A stretch of DNA of 64,000 nt from Flavobacterium fluviale (GTDB taxonomy: Bacteria; Bacteroidota; Bacteroidia; Flavobacteriales; Flavobacteriaceae), in NCBI RefSeq assembly GCF_003312915.1, contig NZ_CP030261.1:1674001-1738000 (forward strand), written 5' to 3'. Numbering within the stretch: position 1 is the stretch's first letter; each line of letters begins with the position of its first letter. Made by a program: the position numbers and the translations under genes. Below are positions 17,766 to 26,638 of the stretch, one piece after another. The notes beneath the pieces are model-generated. The model did no database searches, was not told where the DNA came from, and worked only from the letters and a program-made list of their open reading frames with translations.

Positions 17766-18944
17766 TTATTCCGCATCAAATACTTCTACAAATGAATTTG
17801 GTATTTCTAATTCATTGGTTGAAGATTTTAAGCAAACTTTACCACAATAAACAGGTTTGTCAATATTACTTTTTACAATTTTATCATCAAATTTTATATA
17901 TAACTGAACGTCTTTATTTTGCTCGTAAAAAGCTTGAAAACGATTCATTAATTGATTGTAATACTGGCGCTCTTCCAGAGGCTCTAAATCTTGATATGGA
18001 ATTTTACCATTAAGTAAATCAATGTTTATGCGAACTTCTAATGGATGATGAAATCGATCTTTTATGAAAAGCACCATTTGTTTAGGTATGGCTTTAGTAT
18101 TTACCATATCTTCTAAAAAATCTAGACCATTATTATATATATAATAATTCTCATGATTGATAAATGATATCGAATATTCATAAATTTTAAAATCAGGATT
18201 ATTAACACCTATAGTATAATGATATCGCTTTAATCTGTTTTTATAATATTCATTACTTATTTTATTTTGTTTAATTTCTTCTTGTACAAAAAGAGGCATT
18301 TGTTTTTTTCTTAATTCTAATAAAACCGATTTGTCACCTTTTTGAAAAGCATTCCAATTTATTTGTGTTTCATGTGCCTGATAGGTATCTATTTCAATAA
18401 CTGCACAGCCACTAATCCATAAGGTTACCAAACCTTGTGGAGCAATCCCTAGCTTAAAAGTGTTGTATTTATTTTTAGATTCTGTGCCGTCATAATTTAT
18501 ATAAGTTCCGTAATCTTTTTTAAAAAGATCGTATATTTTTTTTTGAGGAAGTTCAAAATCTCCCGTATAAAATTTATCTTCTGCATAAGAAAACCAAGTT
18601 ATGTTCATTCGTTCAGGCATCCTTCTTTTTTCATCGCCTACAACGTAAATGCCACCGCCGTCTTCCCAGCGATTGTTGCCTAAATATTCACCGCTTGGTA
18701 TCCATTGCGATTCTCCTTTAGAATCTGTAAAAGATCCATGTACTACTTCCATAGGTGCGGTAAGATCTGCGCCTACATTTACCAACCATTCAAATTTTTC
18801 TGTTTTTACAAGCATTTCTTTTTGTTTTTTGTCTGATAAAAAATAATAAAATAGTTCCGTTCCTTTTTCTTGCCATAAATTGTAGCCTAGACAAGACAAT
18901 AGAATAATGACTAAGGCAATATAAATTTTGTTTAAATAGTTCAT
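17766..18944 (-). CDS. DUF2931 family protein, membrane-anchored
   Basis: A 392-residue protein. The N-terminus is a hydrophobic anchor or lipoprotein signal (IILLS-C18-LGYNLW). The first half matches DUF2931: FEWLVNVGADLTAPMEVVHGSF, a Gly/Trp segment NNRWEDGGGIYVVGDEKRRMPE, ITWFSYAEDKFYTGDFELP and GIAPQGLVTLWISG. The second half, about residues 220-392, has no recognised domain. DUF2931 proteins are frequently found beside type VI secretion effectors in my knowledge of the family, and a periplasm-facing anchored protein would be well placed to neutralise a lipase. Immunity is therefore the leading guess, unproven. Confidence 0.7.
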   Translation of the reverse strand: MNYLNKIYIALVIILLSCLGYNLWQEKGTELFYYFLSDKKQKEMLVKTEKFEWLVNVGADLTAPMEVVHGSFTDSKGESQWIPSGEYLGNNRWEDGGGIYVVGDEKRRMPERMNITWFSYAEDKFYTGDFELPQKKIYDLFKKDYGTYINYDGTESKNKYNTFKLGIAPQGLVTLWISGCAVIEIDTYQAHETQINWNAFQKGDKSVLLELRKKQMPLFVQEEIKQNKISNEYYKNRLKRYHYTIGVNNPDFKIYEYSISFINHENYYIYNNGLDFLEDMVNTKAIPKQMVLFIKDRFHHPLEVRINIDLLNGKIPYQDLEPLEERQYYNQLMNRFQAFYEQNKDVQLYIKFDDKIVKSNIDKPVYCGKVCLKSSTNELEIPNSFVEVFDAE

Positions 18945-18961
18945 TTAGATATGATTATTTA

Positions 18962-19246
18962 TTATAGTTGAAGTATATATGCATAAAGAATTAAATTAGA
19001 GATAGTTATTAAGATCAGTACTGCAAAAAATATTTTTGAGATTATTTTTTTTAACCCATATTGAAATACATAGCCAGAGAAAAAAATTGTAAACATTGAA
19101 ATTGTAAAATTAAAAATCCCTCCTAGATCTTCGAATCTTTTAGGAAGAAGGTTGTAGCTTAAAAATGTAAGTAAAAGGATTAAAACTATTGATAGTATTT
19201 TACTTTGTATAGTGTTTGAATTGTTTATTGAATCTGTTTTTTTCAT
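18962..19246 (-). CDS. Small membrane protein next to the lipase effector
   Basis: A 94-residue protein with three predicted membrane helices (about residues 16-34, 44-63 and 72-92) and no recognised domain. The frame could start at 19282, overlapping the upstream lipase gene by 35 bp, but the ATG at 19246 follows the lipase stop codon by one base and gives the basic start MKKTDS. Immediate position after the effector gene and membrane location make it a candidate immunity protein, alternative to the DUF2931 protein. Confidence 0.55.
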   Translation of the reverse strand: MKKTDSINNSNTIQSKILSIVLILLLTFLSYNLLPKRFEDLGGIFNFTISMFTIFFSGYVFQYGLKKIISKIFFAVLILITISNLILYAYILQL

Positions 19247-19247
19247 T

Positions 19248-21224
19248 TTAACCCTCATGTTGTTTTCTGTAAGGTTTGCCATCTTTGTATCGCCCGGTTT
19301 TGCCTAAATCATCACATGTAGAGCGATGTAAATATTTATTACGAATTGGATGTAGATATTCTGGACGTATTGTTATCTTTTCGCTTTTTGCTGCATCATT
19401 TTTTAAAGCATATTGCATTAGTGATTTTTTTGCATACTCTAAATCTTCAGGGATGCTATATGCTAATCCTTTTGTTTCGATTAAAGATTTATGAAATTGC
19501 AAACCATATTTCTCTGCTAAAAGTATCATAATTGCCAAAGGAATGTATTGATAGCTATTGGGTATGCCAAATCTTCTTGCCCACAGTATTGTTTGTGCTT
19601 TTCCAGTTTCTTCAATAATTTGATCAGGTAAATACCATCCTTCCTTTAAGACAGATTGTTTTATATTTTCATATCCTTTCTCTAAGTGTAAAAAACGTTT
19701 TTCATTTTCTATTTCTCCGTATCCTCCACCTATATCACTATGTGCTCCAGGTAACTGAAGTTCAAAACCTATACCTGCCTCAATAGAACTTTTAATATTG
19801 GTTAGTAAAAAATATTCACGATATTCATCAGCAGCGGTTAAGTGCACTACTTTGGCAACACTGCTACCCAATTTTAATTTTAATTCATCAACATCATTAT
19901 CAAAATTTGGGTCTTTTGCATAGTTTTTGTTGTATGAGGAAACAGTATCGAACAATCCCACAAATAGGATGTGAAAATTATTAGATTCTACAAGATTGAA
20001 TATGTTTTGTAATTCACGTCTTCTGGATATGAAATGTCTAGCAGCGGCTGCGCCACGACTAAAGCCAAATACATTAAGGTTTATTTTGTTTACAAATTCA
20101 TGATCTCTTATTACCTTTTCTTTTTGTAGTTGTTCAATTTCTTCTTTTATTTTTTTGAAAGACTTAGTAACTTTTGCAGTTATTCCAGTTTGTCCAGAGC
20201 CAAATGCATACCCTTTATTAAAATCACTTTGAAAATCTTCAGTACCTTCACCTTCAATATAAATGTTAATTTCTCTTTTGCTTCTATCAACTAAATTAAG
20301 TTGGTGCATAATAGCTACATTAGAATAAAAATTTTCATAGCTGCTCTCATCATCTGTATTTTGCTTGTAAGTTGTGGCTTTTTCATTTTCTTTATCGGTA
20401 AGCGGTATGCCTTTTCGTTTTTTTAAATATAATAATCTGGCTTCCGTATTAGTTGCATTATTTTTTGTACCATCAAAAAATACATTTACAGTAACATTTA
20501 CTCCTTTTTTATTTTCAGGTTTTTTCTTTTTGTCAGGAATATCAACAACCGCAGCATTGTTGTGTTTATGAGGCGGAATTAGTTTTTGAAAATCATTCTT
20601 GACCTTTAACTTCGTAGTATCTTCAATTACACTTAGAAGATTTTTGTATTTTATTTGTGTGTAAAATTCATGTACAGAATCGTCTATAATATCTTCTTTG
20701 TTAAGCCTGTTCATGTATGCTTTTAGGTTGTTAAAGTAAACTTCGGCTTTACCAAATTTATCCACTTTTGCGGTATAAGTTCCCATGTTGCGAGAACTAT
20801 CGGCGTGACCATCTGTTCCTTCGTCTTCCCAAATAGTTAGATTTAATATTTCTCCTGAAGGTATATTAAGTGTGAATATAAAAAGTCTTACGTTATCTGC
20901 ATAACCCACTTTTTTGCCGCCTATGTCATTATAATATTGATCTTTCCAAACTATTTGCTGTATTTGAGGTTTTCCTGCAATAGGAGTTAAAGTTAGCCGA
21001 TCATTACCTTTTACTCCTTGAGAGTCTGTATAATCTACATGAATAATATATTTTTCACCGAGGCTTGTTTGGTTAAAGGTAATTTCTCCGTCACTGCCTA
21101 AATCTAATATTGTTTGAACATTTTTTAAAAGTTTCCAGTGTTGCTCTTTAATTTTATCACCGCTTAAAATATAAATGTTTTTTCCAAGTATTGGTCTTGG
21201 ATTCCCTACAATATGTATACTCAT
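19248..21224 (-). CDS. DUF2235/Tle1-like lipase, probable type VI effector
   Basis: A 658-residue protein in two parts. Residues 1-220 form a beta-rich region with no firm family match. From about residue 235 comes an alpha/beta-hydrolase domain of the DUF2235 family, which includes the type VI phospholipase effectors Tle1: VTVNVFFDGTKNN, the nucleophile elbow GFSRG with S389, an Asp in GLFDTV (D426) and LPGAHSDIGGGYGE with H495, giving a complete Ser-Asp-His set. It has no signal peptide, as expected for cargo loaded in the cytoplasm. It starts 7 bp after the PAAR-like gene, the usual partner for such effectors, and is followed by small membrane-protein genes. Predicted to cut phospholipids in the periplasm of a neighbour cell. 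Confidence 0.82.
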   Translation of the reverse strand: MSIHIVGNPRPILGKNIYILSGDKIKEQHWKLLKNVQTILDLGSDGEITFNQTSLGEKYIIHVDYTDSQGVKGNDRLTLTPIAGKPQIQQIVWKDQYYNDIGGKKVGYADNVRLFIFTLNIPSGEILNLTIWEDEGTDGHADSSRNMGTYTAKVDKFGKAEVYFNNLKAYMNRLNKEDIIDDSVHEFYTQIKYKNLLSVIEDTTKLKVKNDFQKLIPPHKHNNAAVVDIPDKKKKPENKKGVNVTVNVFFDGTKNNATNTEARLLYLKKRKGIPLTDKENEKATTYKQNTDDESSYENFYSNVAIMHQLNLVDRSKREINIYIEGEGTEDFQSDFNKGYAFGSGQTGITAKVTKSFKKIKEEIEQLQKEKVIRDHEFVNKINLNVFGFSRGAAAARHFISRRRELQNIFNLVESNNFHILFVGLFDTVSSYNKNYAKDPNFDNDVDELKLKLGSSVAKVVHLTAADEYREYFLLTNIKSSIEAGIGFELQLPGAHSDIGGGYGEIENEKRFLHLEKGYENIKQSVLKEGWYLPDQIIEETGKAQTILWARRFGIPNSYQYIPLAIMILLAEKYGLQFHKSLIETKGLAYSIPEDLEYAKKSLMQYALKNDAAKSEKITIRPEYLHPIRNKYLHRSTCDDLGKTGRYKDGKPYRKQHEG

Positions 21225-21231
21225 AATCTAT

Positions 21232-21723
21232 TTATTTTTCTACTTCGGGTGTGCCAACTAAACTGTTTTGAAAAGCTACCATATCTACTAAAGGATTTAT
21301 CTGATTATGAAGCATTGTTTTTGCACTCATCACATTGGATATAGAAATTTCAACCTGTTGTCCGTGATTAACAACTTCGATGCAATCTTTTCCTCCTATT
21401 GGACACATAGCTTTACTGTCTTCTAACAAAATTTTGCCTTGATTACTTAGAGTGACTTTTTCGTAAAACCTACTCCACTCACTAATTACGGCTTGACATG
21501 GTAAATAATCATGTCCAGATGGTTGTTTTTTGCATTTTCCAAAAGTGTTTTTTTCTAAGGTTTCTCCTATGTCTTTAGTCGTTCCGATTAATTTTCTTTC
21601 AGCGTCTTTATCATTTGCAAAATGCTTATTTTGAGATTTTACTTTTAAAATGTCAATTTTAGGTTCAACGCTAAAGATGCATTTTAAAGTTGCACCTTGT
21701 ACTAGTAAATGTTTTTTTGCCAT
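21232..21723 (-). CDS. PAAR-like DUF4280 protein
   Basis: A 163-residue protein of the DUF4280 family, related to the PAAR tip proteins that cap the VgrG spike of type VI secretion systems. Conserved marks are VQGATLKCIFS at the N-terminus, a central FGKCKKQP, LPCQAVI and CPIGGKDCIEVVNHGQQ. The spaced cysteines may bind metal. It leads the cassette and lies 7 bp before the Tle1-like gene, so it probably delivers that effector. No other secretion-system gene is in the window; the apparatus must be encoded elsewhere if it exists. TAATTTTG on the minus strand at 21771-21764 may be the promoter box. Confidence 0.82.
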   Translation of the reverse strand: MAKKHLLVQGATLKCIFSVEPKIDILKVKSQNKHFANDKDAERKLIGTTKDIGETLEKNTFGKCKKQPSGHDYLPCQAVISEWSRFYEKVTLSNQGKILLEDSKAMCPIGGKDCIEVVNHGQQVEISISNVMSAKTMLHNQINPLVDMVAFQNSLVGTPEVEK

Positions 21724-21808
21724 CTTTATTTATTTAATGATAAATATATTAAATAAACTCTTACAAAATTAAAAAGTAGCCTTTTTCTTAAATTTAAATA
21801 GAGCCCGC

Positions 21809-21844
21809 AAAAAAAACCGCAATTTCATTTGAAAATGCGGTTTT
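21809..21844 (-). terminator. Terminator after polA
   Basis: A 14-bp stem with one mismatch (21813-21826 with 21831-21844) and a 4-nt loop is followed on the minus strand by a T-run from the A-tract at 21809-21816. Confidence 0.8.
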
Positions 21845-21865
21845 ACATTTAATATAAAAATTCTA

Positions 21866-24718
21866 TTAATGCGCTTCTAACCAGTCTTTACCCAGTCCAA
21901 TTTCGACCTCTAACGGAACTATCATTTTAAATGCATTCTCCATTTCGTGTTTAATCATAGGCTGAATTTTTTCGAGTTCATCATTGTGAACATCGAACAC
22001 AAGCTCATCATGCACCTGAAGCAGCATTCTCGATTTCCAGTTTTCTTCGTGTAATTTTTTATGAATGTTGATCATTGCAATTTTAATCACATCTGCCGCA
22101 CTTCCTTGAATTGGTGCGTTTACTGCATTTCGTTCCGCAGCACTTCTAACAACAGCATTTGCAGAGTTGATATCTTTAAGGTAACGACGGCGTCCTAAAA
22201 TTGTCTGTACGTAACCATTTTCACGAGCAAATTCAACCTGATCTTGGATGTATGATTTTAATCTCGGATATGTTTTGTAATACGCATCGATCAAAGCGGC
22301 ACTTTCACCGCGGGATAATGAAGTCTGATTACTTAAACCGAAAGCAGAAACACCGTAGATAATTCCGAAGTTTACCGTTTTAGCGTTGCTTCTTTGTTCG
22401 CGCGAAACTTCTTCTAGTGCCACATCAAAAACCTTTGCGGCAGTTGCTCTGTGAATATCTTCTCCGTTTTGGAAAGCGGCAATCATATTTTCTTCTCCGC
22501 TTAAAGCGGCAATAATTCTTAATTCGATTTGCGAGTAATCGGCAGAAATTAAAGTATGATTTTCATCGCGAGCAACAAATGCTTTACGAATTTGTCGGCC
22601 TCTTTCGGTACGAATCGGAATGTTTTGCAAGTTTGGATTATTAGAACTCAAACGCCCTGTTGCCGCAACAGTCTGCATATAATCTGTATGAACGCGTAAA
22701 GTCTTTTTGTCAACCTGTTCTGGTAAGGCTAAAATATACGTGCTTTGTAATTTCACCATTTGGCGCCAGTCCAAAATTTGTTTTACGATCGGATTGTCAT
22801 TAGCTAAATAAGTCAATACCTCCTCTCCGGTTGCATATTGACCCGTTTTGGTTTTCTTCTGTTTTGCGCCCCCGATCTTAAGTTTATCAAATAAAATGTC
22901 TCCTAATTGTTTTGGAGAAGCCAAATTGAATTTCTCGCCGGCAGTTTCATATATTTTTTCTTCTAATGATTTAATTTCAACTTCCATTTCTTTAGACATG
23001 GCGCTCAAAAATTCCACATCTAAACGAATTCCTTCGGTTTCCATCGCTGCTAAAACGCTTACTAATGGAATTTCGATTTCATCAAATAACTTTTTAGTTT
23101 CTGTTTTGTCTAATTCCGCTGTAAAGATTTCTTTTAATTGTAAAGTAATATCGGCATCTTCAGCAGCATATTCTTTAATATCTTCCAAAGGAACATCACG
23201 CATGTTAAGCTGATTTTTTCCTTTTTTTCCAATTAAAGTTTCAATGGATTTTGGTGAATATTTTAAATACGTCTCTGCTAAAATATCCATATTATGACGC
23301 ATATCTGGATTAATCAGATAATGCGCAATCATAGTGTCAAAAAGTTTTCCTTTTACAGTAACGCCGTAATTAGCTAGAATTTTTAAATCGTATTTTAAGT
23401 TTTGACCGATTTTTTCAATATTTTCATTTTCAAAAAACGGAACAAATTTGTCAATTAAAACTTTTGCTTCTTCTTGGCTTTCTGGAAACGGAACATAAAA
23501 AGCTTTTCCTTTTTCGTATGAGAAAGACATTCCAACAAGTTCTGCATGCAAAGCGTCGATTCCTGTAGTTTCTGTATCAAAACAAACAGAAGTCTGTTTT
23601 TGTAAATTCTGTAAAAGTAATTTAATACCTAAATCACCTTGAATAGTTTGATAAGAATGTTCTGTATTCTCTAAAGTATTGTAAAATGAATTTCTGGCAG
23701 CTTCGGCACTTTCGTCAAGCGTAGTTCCGCCTCCTCCAAAAAGATCAAATTGATCTTCGTTTTTTGGCTGTGGTTTTTTGTATAATTTGGCGTCAGATAC
23801 TTGCGTAGAAGCAGCTAATTCATTTCCGCCTCCAACTTTAAATAAATTATCAAACTGTTCTGCCATTCTTCTAAATTCCAATTCCTGAAAAATAGCATCT
23901 GTTTTTTCGATATCAGGACGTGAAAGCTCGTAGTCGTCTTCATTAAAAACAACATCACAGTCACATATAATAGTGGCTAGTTTTTTAGAGAGAATACCTT
24001 TGTCTTTATTGGCTTCGATATTTTCTTTCATTTTTCCTTTTAGTAAATGTGTGTTTTCTAAAAGGTTTTCCATTGTTCCAAATTCTTTCAGGAACTTTTT
24101 AGCCGTCACTTCACCAACACCGGGCAATCCTGGGATATTATCCACAGCGTCGCCCATCATTCCAAGAAAATCGATTACCTGTTCTGGTCTTTCCACTTCA
24201 AATTTTGCTAAAACCTCAGGAATTCCCCAAATTTCGATTCCGTTACCCATTCGAGCAGGTTTGTACATAAATATATTTTCAGAAACCAATTGTGCAAAAT
24301 CCTTATCAGGCGTTACCATGTAAACCTTATAATTTTGTTTTTCGGCTTGTTTGGCAATTGTTCCAATTAAGTCATCGGCTTCACATCCTGCGATTTCAAT
24401 AATCGGAATGTGCATGGCTTTTAATAGTTCTTGAATATAAGGAATTGCAATTTTAATGGCCTCTGGCGTTGCATCACGATTGGCTTTATATTCAGCAAAC
24501 ATTTCGGTTCTAACTTGACTTCCTTCTTTATCAAAAGCAACAGCTAAATGATCTGGTTTTTCTCTTTTAATAACATCCAAAAGGGAATTCATAAATCCCA
24601 TAATTGCAGATGTATCCATTCCTTTTGAGTTGATTCTCGGGTTTTTTATAAAGGCATAATAACCACGAAAAATTAATGCATAAGCATCTAGAAGAAAAAG
24701 ACGTTTTTGAGTTGACAT
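21866..24718 (-). CDS. polA: DNA polymerase I
   Basis: Full-length PolA, 950 residues, for Okazaki fragment processing and repair synthesis. The N-terminal 5'-3' exonuclease starts LFLLDAYALIFRGYYAF with AFDKEGSQVRTEMFAEYKANR and GCEADDLIGT. The 3'-5' exonuclease looks active: FDTETTG, NLKYDLKIL and YAAEDAD supply the four acidic residues and the tyrosine. Polymerase motifs A (SADYSQIELRIIAALSGE), B (RSNAKTVNFGIIYGVSAFGL) and C (LQVHDELVFDV) are complete. It is monocistronic with its own terminator and faces the phosphoesterase gene across 286 bp in which I see no further gene. Confidence 0.98.
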   Translation of the reverse strand: MSTQKRLFLLDAYALIFRGYYAFIKNPRINSKGMDTSAIMGFMNSLLDVIKREKPDHLAVAFDKEGSQVRTEMFAEYKANRDATPEAIKIAIPYIQELLKAMHIPIIEIAGCEADDLIGTIAKQAEKQNYKVYMVTPDKDFAQLVSENIFMYKPARMGNGIEIWGIPEVLAKFEVERPEQVIDFLGMMGDAVDNIPGLPGVGEVTAKKFLKEFGTMENLLENTHLLKGKMKENIEANKDKGILSKKLATIICDCDVVFNEDDYELSRPDIEKTDAIFQELEFRRMAEQFDNLFKVGGGNELAASTQVSDAKLYKKPQPKNEDQFDLFGGGGTTLDESAEAARNSFYNTLENTEHSYQTIQGDLGIKLLLQNLQKQTSVCFDTETTGIDALHAELVGMSFSYEKGKAFYVPFPESQEEAKVLIDKFVPFFENENIEKIGQNLKYDLKILANYGVTVKGKLFDTMIAHYLINPDMRHNMDILAETYLKYSPKSIETLIGKKGKNQLNMRDVPLEDIKEYAAEDADITLQLKEIFTAELDKTETKKLFDEIEIPLVSVLAAMETEGIRLDVEFLSAMSKEMEVEIKSLEEKIYETAGEKFNLASPKQLGDILFDKLKIGGAKQKKTKTGQYATGEEVLTYLANDNPIVKQILDWRQMVKLQSTYILALPEQVDKKTLRVHTDYMQTVAATGRLSSNNPNLQNIPIRTERGRQIRKAFVARDENHTLISADYSQIELRIIAALSGEENMIAAFQNGEDIHRATAAKVFDVALEEVSREQRSNAKTVNFGIIYGVSAFGLSNQTSLSRGESAALIDAYYKTYPRLKSYIQDQVEFARENGYVQTILGRRRYLKDINSANAVVRSAAERNAVNAPIQGSAADVIKIAMINIHKKLHEENWKSRMLLQVHDELVFDVHNDELEKIQPMIKHEMENAFKMIVPLEVEIGLGKDWLEAH

Positions 24719-25004
24719 ATAAAAAATATTAAGTCTGTAAAAATAAACAATTGGGGTTTAAAAACAGATTTGTTAGTGAAAATTAATTTTTCAAACGGTA
24801 TACGTTCTTTAAGTCCATTTTTTTCTAAAGATGCAATATATTGTGTTTTGTATTAATGATAAGTTGATCTGTAAAATAAAAGATTGTGAGGTTCGAATTA
24901 AAAGACCCATCATTCAATTTTTTCCTTTTTAATAGCGTTAAATTTTTTATAATAAAAAGCAATAAAATTTCCGTTCTTTGTTACTTTGCTTAAAACTATA
25001 ACAA

Positions 25005-26240
25005 ATGATCCTTCGTTTTGTAATTCTATGCGCTCTTTTTTTATTTATTGAGTTCTATTCTTATCAGGCTTTTCGAACTTTAATTAAAGTTAGATGGGTT
25101 TTAATTAGTTATCAAATTATAAGCTTACTGCTTTTAATCTTTATTATTTATTCTTTTTCTCAAGTAGATCGTTCAGTTGGTCAGACTAAACAGTTTATGT
25201 TTACGACAGGATTAATGCTGTTGGTATATGTGCCAAAAATTGTACTTACTTTAGTAATGTTTAGTGAGGATATTTTTAGAATAGGAGCTAGTATTCTTAA
25301 TTATTTTGTGTACAACACTCCGAGAAAAGAAATGATGCCGGATCGTCGAAAATTTGTCAGCCAGATTGCATTAGGTTTGGCGGCCATTCCTTTTTTGTCT
25401 ATTATTTATGGAATATTTGAAGGAAAATATAATTTTAAAGTAATCAAGCAAACCGTATTTTTTCCAGATCTTCCAGATGCTTTTGATGGTTTTAAAATAA
25501 CTCAGATTTCAGATGTCCACAGCGGCAGTTTCGATAACCCAGAAAAGATAAATTATGCTATTGATTTGATCAATGCGCAGGAATCGGATATGATTTTGTT
25601 TACCGGTGATATAGTAAATACTCATGCAAAAGAAATGCATCCTTGGCTGGAAACTTTTAATCGTATTAAAGAGTATAAATATGGAAAGTTTTCGGTTCTG
25701 GGAAATCATGATTATGGTGAATATGTAGCGTGGCCTTCTGAGAAAGAAAAAGATGAAAATTTTAAGGAAATCAAAAAGCTGTATGATCAAATTGGTTTTA
25801 AGCTTTTGCTAAACGAGCATACTTATATTCAAAAAGGTGATGATAAAATTGCGCTTATTGGTGTAGAAAACTGGGGGATAAATTTTAAAAAAGCGGGAGA
25901 TCTTAATAAAGCTTCTGAAAATGTTCATCAAGATGATTTTAAAGTGTTAATGAGCCACGATCCTAGTCACTGGGAAGCAGAAATTAAAGATCATCCAAAG
26001 AACTTTCATCTTACTTTTGCAGGTCATACACACGGTATGCAGTTTGGAATTGAAATTCCAGGCTATTTTAAATGGAGCTTGGCTCAATATATTTATAAAC
26101 AATGGGCGGGCTTGTACGAAAACGTCGGAAGATACGTTTATGTTAACCGTGGCTTTGGTTTTCATGCCTATCCAGGACGAGTTGGTATTATGCCGGAAAT
26201 AACGGTAATTGAACTAAAAAAAGGCCGTAATGTCGCTTAA
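25005..26240 (+). CDS. Membrane-anchored metallophosphoesterase
   Basis: A 411-residue protein with three to four N-terminal membrane segments (about residues 1-95, with another near 120-135), followed by a calcineurin-like phosphoesterase domain of the YaeI/YkuE kind. The metal-binding motifs are in order: ITQISDVHSG, FTGDIVN, VLGNHDYGEY, MSHDPSHWE and LTFAGHTHGMQFG. Family members hydrolyse phosphoester bonds, some in lipid or nucleotide substrates such as UDP-diacylglucosamine analogues; the substrate here cannot be told. The domain probably lies at the membrane surface. Confidence 0.88.
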   Translation: MILRFVILCALFLFIEFYSYQAFRTLIKVRWVLISYQIISLLLLIFIIYSFSQVDRSVGQTKQFMFTTGLMLLVYVPKIVLTLVMFSEDIFRIGASILNYFVYNTPRKEMMPDRRKFVSQIALGLAAIPFLSIIYGIFEGKYNFKVIKQTVFFPDLPDAFDGFKITQISDVHSGSFDNPEKINYAIDLINAQESDMILFTGDIVNTHAKEMHPWLETFNRIKEYKYGKFSVLGNHDYGEYVAWPSEKEKDENFKEIKKLYDQIGFKLLLNEHTYIQKGDDKIALIGVENWGINFKKAGDLNKASENVHQDDFKVLMSHDPSHWEAEIKDHPKNFHLTFAGHTHGMQFGIEIPGYFKWSLAQYIYKQWAGLYENVGRYVYVNRGFGFHAYPGRVGIMPEITVIELKKGRNVA

Positions 26241-26314
26241 TTCGTTAAAAATGCTAAATTTGTATTATATTTATTTCTTTTAATAGATTTAAAAAACTTA
26301 AAATTTTTGGTTTT

Positions 26315-26617
26315 ATGTCAAAATTTGGAGAACTAATAAATGCTCAAGTTCCAGTGTTAATTGATTTTTACACCGATTGGAATGAATCTTCTGTTTCTAT
26401 GCATCCTGTTATTAAGGATGTTGCTGCAGCGCTTGGTGATAAAGCTAAAGTGATTAAAATTGATGTAGATAAGAATCAAGAACTAGCAGAAGCACTTCGT
26501 ATAAAGGGACTTCCAACTTTAATGATTTATAAAGAAGGGCAGATGATTTGGAGGCAGTCAGGAGAGCTTGATGCGAATACAATTATTGGAATTGTTCAGG
26601 AACAATTTAATGTCTAA
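26315..26617 (+). CDS. Thioredoxin-fold protein lacking the catalytic cysteines
   Basis: A 100-residue protein with a complete thioredoxin fold pattern: LIDFYTDW at the first strand, KVIKIDVDKNQELAEALRIKGLPTLMIYKEG with the cis-proline, and a final helix. Where thioredoxins have WCGPC this one reads WNESSV, so neither redox cysteine is present and the whole protein has no cysteine at all. It cannot be a dithiol reductase and may be a binding or chaperone-like member. It follows the phosphoesterase gene by 74 bp and could share its transcript. Confidence 0.85.
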   Translation: MSKFGELINAQVPVLIDFYTDWNESSVSMHPVIKDVAAALGDKAKVIKIDVDKNQELAEALRIKGLPTLMIYKEGQMIWRQSGELDANTIIGIVQEQFNV

Positions 26618-26638
26618 AAATTCTTTTTTGATATTATT

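Noticed and set aside
17432..18944. Restriction or abortive-infection defence system
   Set aside because: No nuclease, helicase, methyltransferase or nucleotide-cyclase motif is present; the membrane-anchored DUF2931 protein fits a secretion cassette.
19248..21224. Prophage tail or Rhs toxin
   Set aside because: There are no Rhs/YD repeats and no phage structural genes; the DUF2235 motifs with a PAAR-like neighbour fit a type VI lipase better.
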